DNA of 64,000 bases from Haloglomus irregulare (GTDB taxonomy: Archaea > Halobacteriota > Halobacteria > Halobacteriales > Haloarculaceae): positions 62,001 to 126,000 of the forward strand of contig NZ_QMDX01000002.1 of assembly GCF_007421925.1 (NCBI RefSeq), in the 5' to 3' direction. Below are positions 51,480-59,576 of the stretch, piece by piece; positions within the stretch are counted from its first letter, which is position 1; each line of letters begins with the position of its first letter. Below the pieces are notes generated by a model. That model was not told the origin of the DNA and ran no database searches. It saw only the letters and a program-made list of their open reading frames with translations. A program made the translations under genes and the position numbers.

Positions 51480-51638
51480 ATGGGTGCATGGTCTGATGTG
51501 CCACCGAAAGCACGCGTTGTCACGTATCTCGACAGTGAGACCGTGGCGACACTGGACGAAATCGAGGAGGACCGCTCGGCGTTCATCCGCCGCGCCGTCG
51601 AACAGCAGCTCGCGGAGGTGGGCGCGCATGTCGATTGA
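51480..51638 (+). CDS. Ribbon-helix-helix (CopG-like) regulator
   Basis: The 52-aa product from ATG 51480 has a beta strand RVVTYLDSE, then helices TVATLDEIEEDRSAFIRRAV and EQQLAEV, the complete RHH fold. Such proteins dimerise and bind palindromes through the strand. The three palindromes upstream are obvious candidate sites, so autoregulation is likely (inference). A GTG at 51450 could start a longer form but overlaps P3. Its stop lies inside the next gene. Confidence 0.85.
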   Translation: MGAWSDVPPKARVVTYLDSETVATLDEIEEDRSAFIRRAVEQQLAEVGAHVD

Positions 51639-52611
51639 TTCCCGCACCGACGGGTCGGGTGGTCGCGTGGGGCCGGTCATATTCGCAAACGAGCGCGCTC
51701 GAGCCCAGCTGGAGGAGCACGGCCACGTTCTGACGTTCCGGACCAGCGACCGCACGACGGGCGAGACACACGTCCGCTACGGGCGTACCGAGCCGAAGCA
51801 GTACGACTGCGAGATCGAACTCGTCGAGCACACCGAGGAGCGGCGCACCATCTACCACCGGATGGCCGAGTTCTACCATCAGGCAGGCTTCGACGGTCCG
51901 TCCGAGTGGGAGCGCGCCATCGAGGAGTTCCACGGCGAGGTGCCCGAAGAGGGCTGGTTCTACCGTGTCACCATCGCTGAGGAGGACCGTACTGGCCCGG
52001 TAGACCAGCCTGAAGTGCGAACGGACGGCGGGGCACCCGACAGCAGTGGCGGGTCACTCGACCGGGTGATGGTCGACATCGAAACGCTCGGTCTGGAGCG
52101 TGGCGCGGCCATCCTCAGCATCGGCGCTGTCAGGTTCGGCCCGGGCCTGCTCGGCGACCAGTACGAAGGACACATCAGCCTCTCGTCGTGCCAGGAGGCG
52201 GGCTTGGAGATCGACGCCGGGACGCTGGAGTGGTGGCTCGACCAGGACGAGGCGGCGCAGGCGCAGCTGACGAAAGGCATCGACATTCGACAGGTACTGC
52301 GCTCGTTTAGCGAGTGGTACGGTGATGCGGACGAGGTGTGGGCCAACTCGCCATCGTTCGATTGCGAGCTGCTGGAAGCCGCGTTCAACGCCGTCGACAT
52401 GGAAGCGCCGTGGGACTTTCACGAGGAACGGGACTTCCGGACCGTCAAGTCGCTCCCGGTCGCGCCAGAGGTCGAGCAGGACGGCGTGGAGCACGATGCG
52501 CTGGACGACGCGATGCATCAGGCCTACATCGCCGCCGCTGCCCTACGTCGCCTTGAGGGCCACCGCTGGGACGACGATGAGGTTACGGCACCGGCAGGTG
52601 GTCCTCCATGA
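51628..52611 (+). CDS. Two-domain protein: unknown N-terminal module plus DEDDh 3'-5' exonuclease
   Basis: The product is 327 aa. Residues 15-120 form a compact module (VIFANERARAQLEEHGHVLT, CEIELVEHTEERRTIYHRMA, GWFYRVTI) resembling an ASCH/PUA-like fold in its start and end strands. An acidic linker follows. Residues 146-310 are a DnaQ-type exonuclease close to the Rv2179c-like phage group: VMVDIETLGLERGAAILSIG (Asp150, Glu152), WANSPSFDCELLEAAF (Asp245), and HDALDDA (His289, Asp294). All five DEDDh residues are present, so it should be active on DNA or RNA 3' ends. It overlaps the RHH and methyltransferase genes. Confidence 0.85.
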   Translation: MSIDSRTDGSGGRVGPVIFANERARAQLEEHGHVLTFRTSDRTTGETHVRYGRTEPKQYDCEIELVEHTEERRTIYHRMAEFYHQAGFDGPSEWERAIEEFHGEVPEEGWFYRVTIAEEDRTGPVDQPEVRTDGGAPDSSGGSLDRVMVDIETLGLERGAAILSIGAVRFGPGLLGDQYEGHISLSSCQEAGLEIDAGTLEWWLDQDEAAQAQLTKGIDIRQVLRSFSEWYGDADEVWANSPSFDCELLEAAFNAVDMEAPWDFHEERDFRTVKSLPVAPEVEQDGVEHDALDDAMHQAYIAAAALRRLEGHRWDDDEVTAPAGGPP

Positions 52612-53339
52612 CGCAAGACAGCACCGACGAGTGTGTTGACTGCGGCGCGGAGCTGGTCGAGGACGACGAGCACGGCACGCTCTGTCTAGGCTGCTCGCCC
52701 GACTGGCTGCTGCCCGACGGCGGGACGACAGACAGCCAAGAGCAATTACACGCCGAACCTAAGAGGCGGACAGACTGCGGCGGCTACACGCTGACGGTCT
52801 GGCCGCCCGGCGGCAAGGAGAAGGACGGGACGCCTCGGCACGTCGGCCGGTGGACGTTCCAGAACGGTCTTATCCGCTACCAGGTCGAGCACGTCATCCA
52901 CGACGACGTGCTGAACGCTTGCGCTGGTAGGACCAAGCTCCGACACAACAGCGGTACCATCCACCGCAACGACCTCAACGACGAGATCGACGCCGACACC
53001 CACCACGACGTGGAAACTATCGACGAGCATTTTCCGCGGCGGTCGTTCGACACGGTGGTATTCGACCCACCCTGGAGTCAGAAACAGGCTGATGAGCACT
53101 ACGACGGGATGCACGCCCGACAGTCCGGGCCAGCCCGAGAGAAGCTGGCTCGTCTCGTCCGCCCTGGCGGCACGTTCGTCGAGATGGGATTCAACATGTA
53201 CGCCCCGGAGGACATCAACGATCTTCAGGGCTGGACCCGCGACGAAGTGCACATCTTTCGGCGCGGCCCAGGCGGACGCCCGCCGGCCTACATGGTCGTC
53301 GATCGGTACCCGCAGATGACGCTCGGAGGTGGAGCATGA
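52608..53339 (+). CDS. SAM-dependent methyltransferase with zinc ribbon, DPPW type
   Basis: The product is 243 aa. An N-terminal zinc ribbon (CVDCGAELVEDDEHGTLCLG with the next Cys) is followed by a class I methyltransferase core. SAM motif I is VLNACAGRTKL (101-111), an RNDLND strand follows, and the catalytic motif is VVFDPPW (150-156). DPPW/Y motifs mark amino-methyltransferases acting on N6-adenine or N4-cytosine. In a mobile element, self-protection from host restriction is a sensible guess, but the target is unknown and no restriction partner is encoded nearby. Confidence 0.82.
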   Translation: MTQDSTDECVDCGAELVEDDEHGTLCLGCSPDWLLPDGGTTDSQEQLHAEPKRRTDCGGYTLTVWPPGGKEKDGTPRHVGRWTFQNGLIRYQVEHVIHDDVLNACAGRTKLRHNSGTIHRNDLNDEIDADTHHDVETIDEHFPRRSFDTVVFDPPWSQKQADEHYDGMHARQSGPAREKLARLVRPGGTFVEMGFNMYAPEDINDLQGWTRDEVHIFRRGPGGRPPAYMVVDRYPQMTLGGGA

Positions 53340-53524
53340 GCCGGAAGAAAATCACCTACGAGGCTGAACCCGTGCAGACAGAGCACGACGGCACGCGCAT
53401 CCGCATCATCACGCGCTACACCGAGATGTACGAGAACATCCGCGACCCGCGACACGTCGAAACGCTCCGCGAGCAGCAAGCGCGCGAGCTCCGCGACTCA
53501 CTCAACGAGGTGCTATCCGACTGA
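53336..53524 (+). CDS. Small charged protein
   Basis: The 62-aa product (MSRKKITYEAEPVQTEHDGT onward) has a beta-like first half and a charged helix HVETLREQQARELRDSLNEV. Overlaps the methyltransferase gene by four bases and the following zinc protein by one. No family recognised. Confidence 0.65.
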   Translation: MSRKKITYEAEPVQTEHDGTRIRIITRYTEMYENIRDPRHVETLREQQARELRDSLNEVLSD

Positions 53525-53682
53525 TGACTGACAGGCAGGACGGGTCGGGCGTGTTCCACTGCGGGGAGTGCGGGAAGGAGATGAACTGGGTCGACCACGT
53601 CCGCGACGCGACCCAGCCACCGAACCGACAGATCGAGTGCCCGGACCACGGCCTGACCGAGCCCGAGGAGGGATGGCCATGA
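53524..53682 (+). CDS. Small zinc-binding protein
   Basis: The 52-aa product contains FHCGECGKEMNWVDHVRDAT and IECPDHGLTEPEEG: a C-x2-C pair and a Cys/His pair likely to hold one zinc. Start ATG 53524 overlaps the preceding stop (TGATG); its own stop overlaps the next start (ATGA). Confidence 0.7.
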   Translation: MTDRQDGSGVFHCGECGKEMNWVDHVRDATQPPNRQIECPDHGLTEPEEGWP

Positions 53683-54089
53683 CCGGCTCGCAGGACGAGA
53701 ACAACGATCCTGATGTGGAGTACCGGTTCTACGTCTACGACGACGAGGACCCGACGGACCCGCGGTACGCCTTCTACATGCGCGTTCGCGACGGCGGCGA
53801 GCTGCCGCTGTACGACCGGCCGCCGGAAGGCGAGGGCATGTGGCACGACCCGGAGCCCGGAAGCGACCAGTACGGGGCCGTCGCGCCGACGACGGCGTTC
53901 AAAGAGATTGTAACCGGCCTTCTGGGCGACGGCGTCGACGCCGGCGAGGTCGCGGCGCTCCCGGCGCATGAGGAGCACTTCGCACGGGTTGTCCACGGGA
54001 CGGCCAACCAGTCACCGGACAACCTTCCGGACCCGGTGTGGTCCTTCGTGCACCGCTGCCGCCAGGAGGTGTTTCTCGATGCCGAGTGA
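53679..54089 (+). CDS. Acidic soluble protein of unknown function
   Basis: The 136-aa product starts MTGSQDENNDPDVEYRFYVY. The first half is beta-rich (YAFYMRVRDGGELPLYDRPP), the second helical and ends WSFVHRCRQEVFLDAE. No motif recognised. Coupled on both sides by overlaps within the E1 gene chain. Confidence 0.65.
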   Translation: MTGSQDENNDPDVEYRFYVYDDEDPTDPRYAFYMRVRDGGELPLYDRPPEGEGMWHDPEPGSDQYGAVAPTTAFKEIVTGLLGDGVDAGEVAALPAHEEHFARVVHGTANQSPDNLPDPVWSFVHRCRQEVFLDAE

Positions 54090-54360
54090 CAGCACCGACG
54101 AGAACATCGGACCTGTCCACGCGGGCAACGAGGCTGAGAAGCGGTATCTGGAGAAACGCGGTGCCGTTCAAGAATGGGATCACGCACTGGAGCAGCTCCC
54201 CGACGGCGAGGCGTGGGCGGATGAGTTGTGGGCGATAGACATCCACGACTGCCGACAGCGGATGGAGGCCGAGGAGATCATCGAACACGACGTACCGACA
54301 GAGCACTACGACGCGCTTCACGACGCGTTCGACTCCATCAAGCGGAGGTTCGATCAATGA
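54079..54360 (+). CDS. Small acidic helical protein
   Basis: The 93-aa product begins MPSDSTDENIGPVHAGNEAE. Mostly helical, with EWDHALEQLPDGEAWADELW and EHYDALHDAFDSIKRRFDQ. It shares the SDSTDE-type opening with other genes of this chain. Overlaps both neighbours. Unknown function. Confidence 0.65.
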   Translation: MPSDSTDENIGPVHAGNEAEKRYLEKRGAVQEWDHALEQLPDGEAWADELWAIDIHDCRQRMEAEEIIEHDVPTEHYDALHDAFDSIKRRFDQ

Positions 54361-54812
54361 CGCAAGACAGCAGTGGCGAGTCGGGTATCGACTCACTTCC
54401 GGGCGTTCCGCAGCTGCCCGAGAGCGACAAGACCGAGTATTTCCACGACCCCCCGTACTGCGAGTTGAACGAGGCGGAGTTCGCGAATAAGCCCGCCACG
54501 GTCGGAGCGATGGATCACCGGGAGCGCCCGGAGCCGGATGATATTGTGCAACTCGGACAGTTCTCGCCCGCCTACCTCCGGCAGTGGGCGCAGCTTATCG
54601 ACTTCGCGTACGGAAGCTACGACATCAACGGCCAACCATCTGGCTCAGTCTCGCTTGAGCTGCGAAAGCGAGACCAGACTTGGATTCTGACGGCGATGCC
54701 TGAGCACGGCGACGATGACGGTATCCGCCCGGTCGTTATGAACCGACACTACACCGACGGAATCGTTGGAGAGCGAACCGCTCTCCCGAAGGACGGTGAT
54801 AGCGATGAGTGA
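54357..54812 (+). CDS. Acidic protein of unknown function
   Basis: The 151-aa product begins MTQDSSGESGIDSLPGVPQL, the same first four residues as the methyltransferase at 52608. The body includes LGQFSPAYLRQWAQLIDFAY and SVSLELRKRDQTWILTAMPE, suggesting an alpha/beta fold similar to DUFs that bind replication proteins, but I cannot assign it. Coupled by ATGA to its neighbour. Confidence 0.65.
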   Translation: MTQDSSGESGIDSLPGVPQLPESDKTEYFHDPPYCELNEAEFANKPATVGAMDHRERPEPDDIVQLGQFSPAYLRQWAQLIDFAYGSYDINGQPSGSVSLELRKRDQTWILTAMPEHGDDDGIRPVVMNRHYTDGIVGERTALPKDGDSDE

Positions 54813-54873
54813 ATCACCCGACAGCACCGACAGGTACTACGGCGAACCGTGCGATGAGGTGGGATTCCCATGA
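54805..54873 (+). CDS. Very short ORF linking two genes of the chain
   Basis: A 22-codon frame (MSESPDSTDRYYGEPCDEVG then FP) bridges 54805-54873, overlapping the previous gene by eight bases and the next start as ATGA. It repeats the PDSTDR motif near its start. Whether the peptide is functional or serves only to carry ribosomes to the next start is unclear. Confidence 0.4.
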   Translation: MSESPDSTDRYYGEPCDEVGFP

Positions 54874-55037
54874 CGACGCCCTACTGCGCCATCTGCCGGC
54901 TGTACGTCGACATGGGTCAGCGCCACGTCGAGATCGACGCCGAGACGCTGGGTGAGGACGCACCGGAGCAGGAGCACTACATCATGCACACGCGCTGCTG
55001 GGACAGCGTGGCTGCTGGATGGGGGCGACCAGGATAA
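54870..55037 (+). CDS. Small Cys-containing protein, last plus-strand gene of the chain
   Basis: The 55-aa product begins MTTPYCAICRLYVDMGQRHV, with a C-x2-C pair, and later TRCWDSVAAGWGRPG. A single zinc site with CAIC and a distal His/Cys is possible. Its 3' end overlaps, antisense, the 3' end of the minus-strand gene 54977-55327. Confidence 0.55.
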   Translation: MTTPYCAICRLYVDMGQRHVEIDAETLGEDAPEQEHYIMHTRCWDSVAAGWGRPG

Positions 55038-55327
55038 CGGCACCCGACTCGCAGGACGAGTCTATCGACGAGTGGACACAGGACATCCATGTCGGCGATG
55101 TACTTCCCGCGAGCGAGCGCATCGACCTGTGAGTCTTCGCTCCCCCCGTCCATCGACGAGTCCCGGGCCGTGACGATGACGTGGTACGCGCCACTATCGG
55201 GCTCCTCCTCGACGATTACGCCGTTCGACTCGATTGCGGCGAACTCGTCGAGACAGTCGTCGCAGTAGTGGTACTCGCCGTCGGCGGGATTGTCCGTGAA
55301 GTCCCCACACCGCTCACACTCGGCCAT
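54977..55327 (-). CDS. Zinc-ribbon protein, probably 3' truncated
   Basis: The 116-aa product from ATG 55327 starts MAECERCGDFTDNPADGEYH then YCDDCLDEFAAIESNG: two C-x2-C pairs forming a ribbon. A beta strand follows, AYHVIVTARDSSMDGGSEDS and QVDALARGKYIAD. After that the sequence (VDRLVLRVGCRYPGRPHPAA) loses the earlier composition and overlaps the opposite-strand gene. I infer the original C-terminus was cut off by a rearrangement at about 55060. Confidence 0.6.
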   Translation of the reverse strand: MAECERCGDFTDNPADGEYHYCDDCLDEFAAIESNGVIVEEEPDSGAYHVIVTARDSSMDGGSEDSQVDALARGKYIADMDVLCPLVDRLVLRVGCRYPGRPHPAATLSQQRVCMM

Positions 55328-55472
55328 ACCAATTAGCACGCAGTGGTGTCTAAAAAACTGTCAGTGTCCTCAGTGCCGCACCTACTCTTAGGGCAGCGAT
55401 GCCCCTCACAGAAGATGGTACGTGCTGGATCCAGATTTCCGCTGAGCCACCGTTACAGTCCTGGCAACACAG

Positions 55473-55658
55473 TTACTGCATAACCCGTCCAACCACTCCT
55501 GCTGCTGTCGCCCACAGCATCGTCCCGACAGCTGAAGCAAACACTTCGGCGAATCCCTCGCCCGGCGCTGTGGTCAGACCATGCTGATTAATATTCACGA
55601 TTAGGGCTATCGGACCCCAGAGAACATCTGCCGCGGTAACGACTGAATCCAATCTCAC
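55473..55658 (-). CDS. Small two-TM protein coupled to the hydrolase gene
   Basis: A 61-aa frame starts at GTG 55658, overlapping the hydrolase stop as GTGA, with GAGG upstream as a plausible ribosome site. It encodes VRLDSVVTAADVLWGPIALI and ends TMLWATAAGVVGRVMQ, two hydrophobic helices. The tight overlap argues for a real gene. Alternatively it is the original C-terminus of the hydrolase displaced by a frameshift. The 145 bases between it and the preceding gene hold nothing visible. Confidence 0.55.
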   Translation of the reverse strand: MRLDSVVTAADVLWGPIALIVNINQHGLTTAPGEGFAEVFASAVGTMLWATAAGVVGRVMQ

Positions 55659-56269
55659 CACCTCGACTGCGGCCGCCGTCGATTCCCACTGATGCCACCG
55701 ATTGAGGTACCGAACAGGTCGAGACAGATATGGAGCACAGCACCAAGCGCGACAGCCAGCATACACGGCGCAAGCAGCGCCCGATCCACCACCGGCGAAG
55801 CGCCAGGAATAGCGAGCGTGTCATTCCAGATTCGAACGGCTGGATATCCGAGCCCGATTAGCCAGAGCAGGGGACTATGTACAATGCCTCGGTGGCTGGG
55901 CATTACCGCCTGCACGACCGGTGGGACGATAGCAGCTGCCAGAATAATCACGAATACAGCTATCGCGGCAGCAGCGGCCCATCGATTTGTAGCCTCTACT
56001 CCGTTGCCGGAGAGGTTAGTAGCCGTCAAATAGGCAGCCAACCCTCCCAGACCAATCACCGTGTAGAAGTTCAGCAGTTTGCGCGGTTTGGAATTGTGGA
56101 GGTCGATGTCCGGTAAGACACTGCCGAGTGCGAACGCCCCTGCAACGAACAGCGCACCGGCAATGACGTCCCGTGGGACGATTATCCCCTCAAATATCTT
56201 CCAATACATCGCTCCGGCATACACGCCGAAGACTGATCCGAATCCAAGGTGGGTTTCGTAGTTTGGCAT
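55655..56269 (-). CDS. YdjM-type membrane metal-dependent hydrolase, element-borne
   Basis: The 204-aa product from ATG 56269 (MPNYETHLGFGSVFGVYAG) has five to six TM helices and the polar family positions: THLGFG, SVLPDIDLHNSKP, MPSHRGIVHSPLLW, LHICLDLFG. These are the probable metal ligands. It differs strongly from the two chromosomal YdjM-like proteins at 2146 and 4736, which argues for separate origin. Codon usage is less GC-biased than in the core region, fitting its place in the mobile element. Confidence 0.82.
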   Translation of the reverse strand: MPNYETHLGFGSVFGVYAGAMYWKIFEGIIVPRDVIAGALFVAGAFALGSVLPDIDLHNSKPRKLLNFYTVIGLGGLAAYLTATNLSGNGVEATNRWAAAAAIAVFVIILAAAIVPPVVQAVMPSHRGIVHSPLLWLIGLGYPAVRIWNDTLAIPGASPVVDRALLAPCMLAVALGAVLHICLDLFGTSIGGISGNRRRPQSRW

Positions 56270-56360
56270 GGGTCCACCTACCCACAACATCCCGTGCGTT
56301 CGGCCTAATATTCAACGAGAGCGGTGCGGAAGTGAAACCCTCCGACGGGCGGGGCGTTCA

Positions 56361-57002
56361 CTAATCCCCAGCGACTGCCGGGAGGTGCTGCATCGCCTCG
56401 GCGGTGACGTGGTCCGGGACCGGCCCGAGGTAGTTCGACCGGAACGTGTTCCGCCCGGCCTCGCTCTGTTCCCAGCCGCCGTAGCTCATCACGAGCTGCT
56501 CGGCGATGGGGACGCCGGCCAGGGCCAGCGAGTAGTAAGCGTCCGTGGCGAACGTCCGCCGGAGATCGTGCATTCCGAGGTGCGTGGCCGCGGGCTCATT
56601 GAGGACCTCGCGGGCGTCGCGAATCCAGTTTCGGAGCGAGCGCGTTGTCACGTCGACGAGCGGCTCGTCCTGCCGGCGCCCGGCGACGTTCTTCACCATC
56701 CGACACTGCTGGACGAGGTCGCTCGACACCGGCACCTCGCGGCGGCCGGTCTTCCCGGCGGTCACTTCGAGCACCCACCCGTCGGCGCCGTTCGCCAGCT
56801 CGCGGAAGTATCGATACTGGACACCCGAGGTCGGCTCGTCTGCCCGCCCGACGATTTCGTCGGACCGGAGGCCGTGAAGGCCGAGCCACATCGCGGTCTG
56901 TCGCTTGGGCTGGTCCTCGACCTGGTCAAGGAGCCGCTGCTGTTCGGACCGTGACAGCCAGATTCGCCGCCCGGATTTCTCCGGATAGGGCCGGTGCTGC
57001 AT
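56361..57002 (-). CDS. Tyrosine recombinase/integrase, catalytic-domain-only
   Basis: The product is 213 aa. All active-site residues are visible: Arg46 in GLHGLRSDEIVG, Lys84 in TAGKTGRREVPV, His145 and Arg148 in MHDLRRTFAT, Trp177 in the second-His position, and nucleophile Tyr191 in FRSNYLGP. It lacks the SAM-like core-binding domain usual in XerC/D. Such short recombinases are known from haloarchaeal pleolipovirus-type elements and plasmids such as pHK2. It is the only complete recombinase in E1. It transcribes away from the CBS gene. Confidence 0.88.
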   Translation of the reverse strand: MQHRPYPEKSGRRIWLSRSEQQRLLDQVEDQPKRQTAMWLGLHGLRSDEIVGRADEPTSGVQYRYFRELANGADGWVLEVTAGKTGRREVPVSSDLVQQCRMVKNVAGRRQDEPLVDVTTRSLRNWIRDAREVLNEPAATHLGMHDLRRTFATDAYYSLALAGVPIAEQLVMSYGGWEQSEAGRNTFRSNYLGPVPDHVTAEAMQHLPAVAGD

Positions 57003-57224
57003 GCTATTCCTGTATACGCAAGCATGTTCGGTTTTTCGGAAAGAGAAAACAGCAAAAGCCGGACGACCCGGGGCGAACCCGGGGGGTCGGCGGCCACGAC
57101 AGCCGCCCGAGGGGGCGCGGCGTTCCGACTATCGACCATTCCCGGAAGCCGTCACGCGAACCGGCCGGTCGGGCTCGTGCCAGGCGACACACTCATTCCA
57201 CATGAATCATAATTAGGGTTACCG

Positions 57225-57641
57225 ATGGGCCACGTTCTCGGAAGCGTTCGGGAGGTGATGTCGAGCCCGGCCGAAACGGTGCCGCCAGACACCACCGTCT
57301 CAGCGGCATCTCACCAGTTGATTGCCCACGACATCGGGTCGCTGGTGGTCGGCGAAGAGTCACTGGAGGGGATTGTCACCAAAACCGACCTGCTCGGGGT
57401 AATCGCAGCCGATGGCGACCCGGACACGACCGCGGTGAGTACCGTCGTCTCGCGCCCGGTCGTAACGGTCGGCCCCGACACGCAGTTGACCACCGCCGCG
57501 GGGACGATGGACGACCACGATATCAAACATCTCGTCGTCGTTGAGGAGGCCCCGGTCGGGATTGTCACCACCACCGACATCACGCACGCGCTCGCCCCTG
57601 ATACCGCGGCCCTCGTCGAAGAGTTCCTGCCGACGACCTGA
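57225..57641 (+). CDS. CBS domain pair protein
   Basis: The 138-aa product consists of two CBS domains: VREVMSSPAETVPPDTTVSA to SLEGIVTKTDLLGVIA, and VVSRPVVTVGPDTQLTTAAG to PVGIVTTTDITHALA. Stand-alone CBS pairs sense adenine nucleotides or act as regulatory modules. No associated effector domain is fused. The 222-base gap to the integrase gene contains no gene I can support. Confidence 0.88.
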   Translation: MGHVLGSVREVMSSPAETVPPDTTVSAASHQLIAHDIGSLVVGEESLEGIVTKTDLLGVIAADGDPDTTAVSTVVSRPVVTVGPDTQLTTAAGTMDDHDIKHLVVVEEAPVGIVTTTDITHALAPDTAALVEEFLPTT

Positions 57642-57882
57642 GTCGGCCAGCAGCGGCCCCGACGACCGGACGCTACAATCACCTGCTGAACTCGCTATCA
57701 CCGGCGCCTCGATGGTCGTCGCGATTGCGCCGCTGGGGCTGTGAGCAGCGGGCATGGCGTTGCTGTCCTATCGGTCCGAAGGTGGGGGATGTAGGGAGGT
57801 CTGCCCCCTGGAGCGTGTGGCATGGCAAGGGGGAATCAGACAGCTGTCATTACTGTGCGTACAGTATTAACCGCCGCCCCCG

Positions 57883-58206
57883 TTACGGCGACCGAACTAG
57901 TCCCAGGTTCGGCCGGTCGGTGTCGTGCCGGGCGACCTCGGTCGGTGCCGGCTTGGCGGGCAAATCGGCAGGCGGCTCCTCGCTGCTGTCGGCCGTCGTC
58001 AAGCGCTTGTCCTCCCCGGCACCGTCACAGGCGGCGAGGTGCTGGAGGTAGCCCTTCTCTCCGTAGTCGGTTCCGCACATCGGACAGGAGCCGTCGCCGA
58101 ACGAGCCGGCGACCGCGTCGCCGGGCGAGCCCGTGCAGCGCTCGCGGTGCTCGTCCAGGTCTACCGAGAAGACGAACGCCTCGCCGCAGTCGGAACAGCG
58201 CTCCAT
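57883..58206 (-). CDS. Protein with two C2HC zinc fingers
   Basis: The 107-aa product from ATG 58206 has fingers CSDCGEAFVFSVDLDEHRERC and CPMCGTDYGEKGYLQHLAAC (each C-x2-C, a His, and a final Cys), followed by an acidic, Pro-rich disordered tail of about 45 residues. Nucleic-acid or protein binding is likely. Regions on both sides (57642-57882 and 58207-58502) hold no supported gene. Confidence 0.75.
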   Translation of the reverse strand: MERCSDCGEAFVFSVDLDEHRERCTGSPGDAVAGSFGDGSCPMCGTDYGEKGYLQHLAACDGAGEDKRLTTADSSEEPPADLPAKPAPTEVARHDTDRPNLGLVRSP

Positions 58207-58502
58207 GCCGAGCGGTCGGGCGGCCGGTTGGTAACCGATTCGGCCACCGTTGGTAATCACCAGCGCGACGGGCCGGCGGGAGGACGCCGGTCCCGCAGTC
58301 GAAAAGGTAGGGTTCGCGGCTGGCGAGATCCGCTCCAGCAGGCCGCTCGGCGTCAGTCGTCGGCGTCGCGAGCCTCGCGGGACTCCCCGTCAGGATCAGT
58401 GAATCGAGTGCCAGCCCTCCCGGGAGTGCTGAGCGAGGCGACTGTTTCCCATCCTGAAACAATTAGCACGGGTTGAAATGCCCCACAACGCAATGACAAC
58501 AT

Positions 58503-59432
58503 GTGGATTCTCGAATCACATATACCGGCGTGATTGCGTTGGTTCTGCTCTTCCTGCTCGCTGTCGGGGCTGGACTCTCCTACCAGCAGGTCCCCGCGGG
58601 CAATGAAGGGGTGGTCAAGCAGTTCGGTGCCGTTACTGGCGACACGCGAGAGAGCGGAGCACATCTCGTCATTCCAGGGGTACAGACGATTCAGAACGTC
58701 GAAACCCGCCCCCGGACTTACACGATGAGTAATACGACAGACGAAGGGAACCGAGCCAGCCCCGACGCGATCACCGTTAAAACGGTCAACGGGTCCAGCG
58801 TCGATGTCGATCTGACCGTCCGATATCGGATTGACCCCGCACAGGCCGACGGGTTCGTCAGAACATGGAACGACGAGCCACAACTCGAACAACGCTTAAT
58901 CCGCCCGACAGTCCGGTCGGTCCTGCGCGACGAGGCCTCATCGCTTCGCACCACTGGCGACGGGGCGATTTACAAAACCGCAAGTCGGGAACAGTTGGGG
59001 CAAGTGACCCGGGCGGCTCTGGAAACCGCGTTCGAGGAGGAGCCAGTCATCCTGGAGGCGGTCCAGATCCGAAACGTCGGGCTTCCCACGGACATCGATC
59101 AGGCACTTGACGCAAAGGAGGAGGCCAAACAGCGCGTCCAAGTCGAGCAAGAGCGGATTCAACAAGAGGAGGCGCGTGCAGAACAACAACGCGTGCAAGC
59201 CCAGGCCGAGGCCGACGTCATCCGTATCAAGGGTGAGTCGCTCCGGGAGAACGAAATCGTGCTACAAGAGCGGTATATCCAGGCGCTGCAGGGCGGCTCG
59301 GTGTTTGTCGTCGGGTCCGGGGGAAGCGACGGGGGGGTGCCAGTCATTCTAGACGCGAGTGGGGCGAACGCGAGCGCGAGCGGGCCACCGACGAACACGA
59401 CGACCACTACCGGGAATACCACGACCGGGTAG
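58503..59432 (+). CDS. SPFH/band 7 (prohibitin-like) membrane protein
   Basis: The 309-aa product has an N-terminal TM (TYTGVIALVLLFLLAVGAGL) and an SPFH domain: QVPAGNEGVVKQFGAV, ITVKTVNGSSVDVDLTVRYR. A long helix EAKQRVQVEQERIQQEEARA follows, then a segment ending GSVFVVGSGG and a Thr/Asn-rich tail. SPFH proteins form ring-shaped membrane scaffolds. Start GTG 58503 is read from the frame; it overlaps an ATG in another frame. An SPFH gene in a tRNA-integrated element is unusual cargo. Confidence 0.85.
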   Translation: MDSRITYTGVIALVLLFLLAVGAGLSYQQVPAGNEGVVKQFGAVTGDTRESGAHLVIPGVQTIQNVETRPRTYTMSNTTDEGNRASPDAITVKTVNGSSVDVDLTVRYRIDPAQADGFVRTWNDEPQLEQRLIRPTVRSVLRDEASSLRTTGDGAIYKTASREQLGQVTRAALETAFEEEPVILEAVQIRNVGLPTDIDQALDAKEEAKQRVQVEQERIQQEEARAEQQRVQAQAEADVIRIKGESLRENEIVLQERYIQALQGGSVFVVGSGGSDGGVPVILDASGANASASGPPTNTTTTTGNTTTG

Positions 59433-59576
59433 GAGGACAACTCGTGTCCGGAGAGACAAGCGATTCTCCTCTATCGTCTCATTACCTGACAGTATGAGCG
59501 TGACCGATACAGAGCGTGTGTTGCGCAGTGAGAAACACGTCGAAATTGCCATTCAGTAGCCTAAACAATCACGAAT

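Noticed and set aside
57003-57224. Possible second attachment site at the start of the small recombinase gene
   Set aside because: I searched this stretch by eye for the tRNA 3' sequence ccgccccaaccca and found no copy; the attachment repeats are only at 49760 and 63275.
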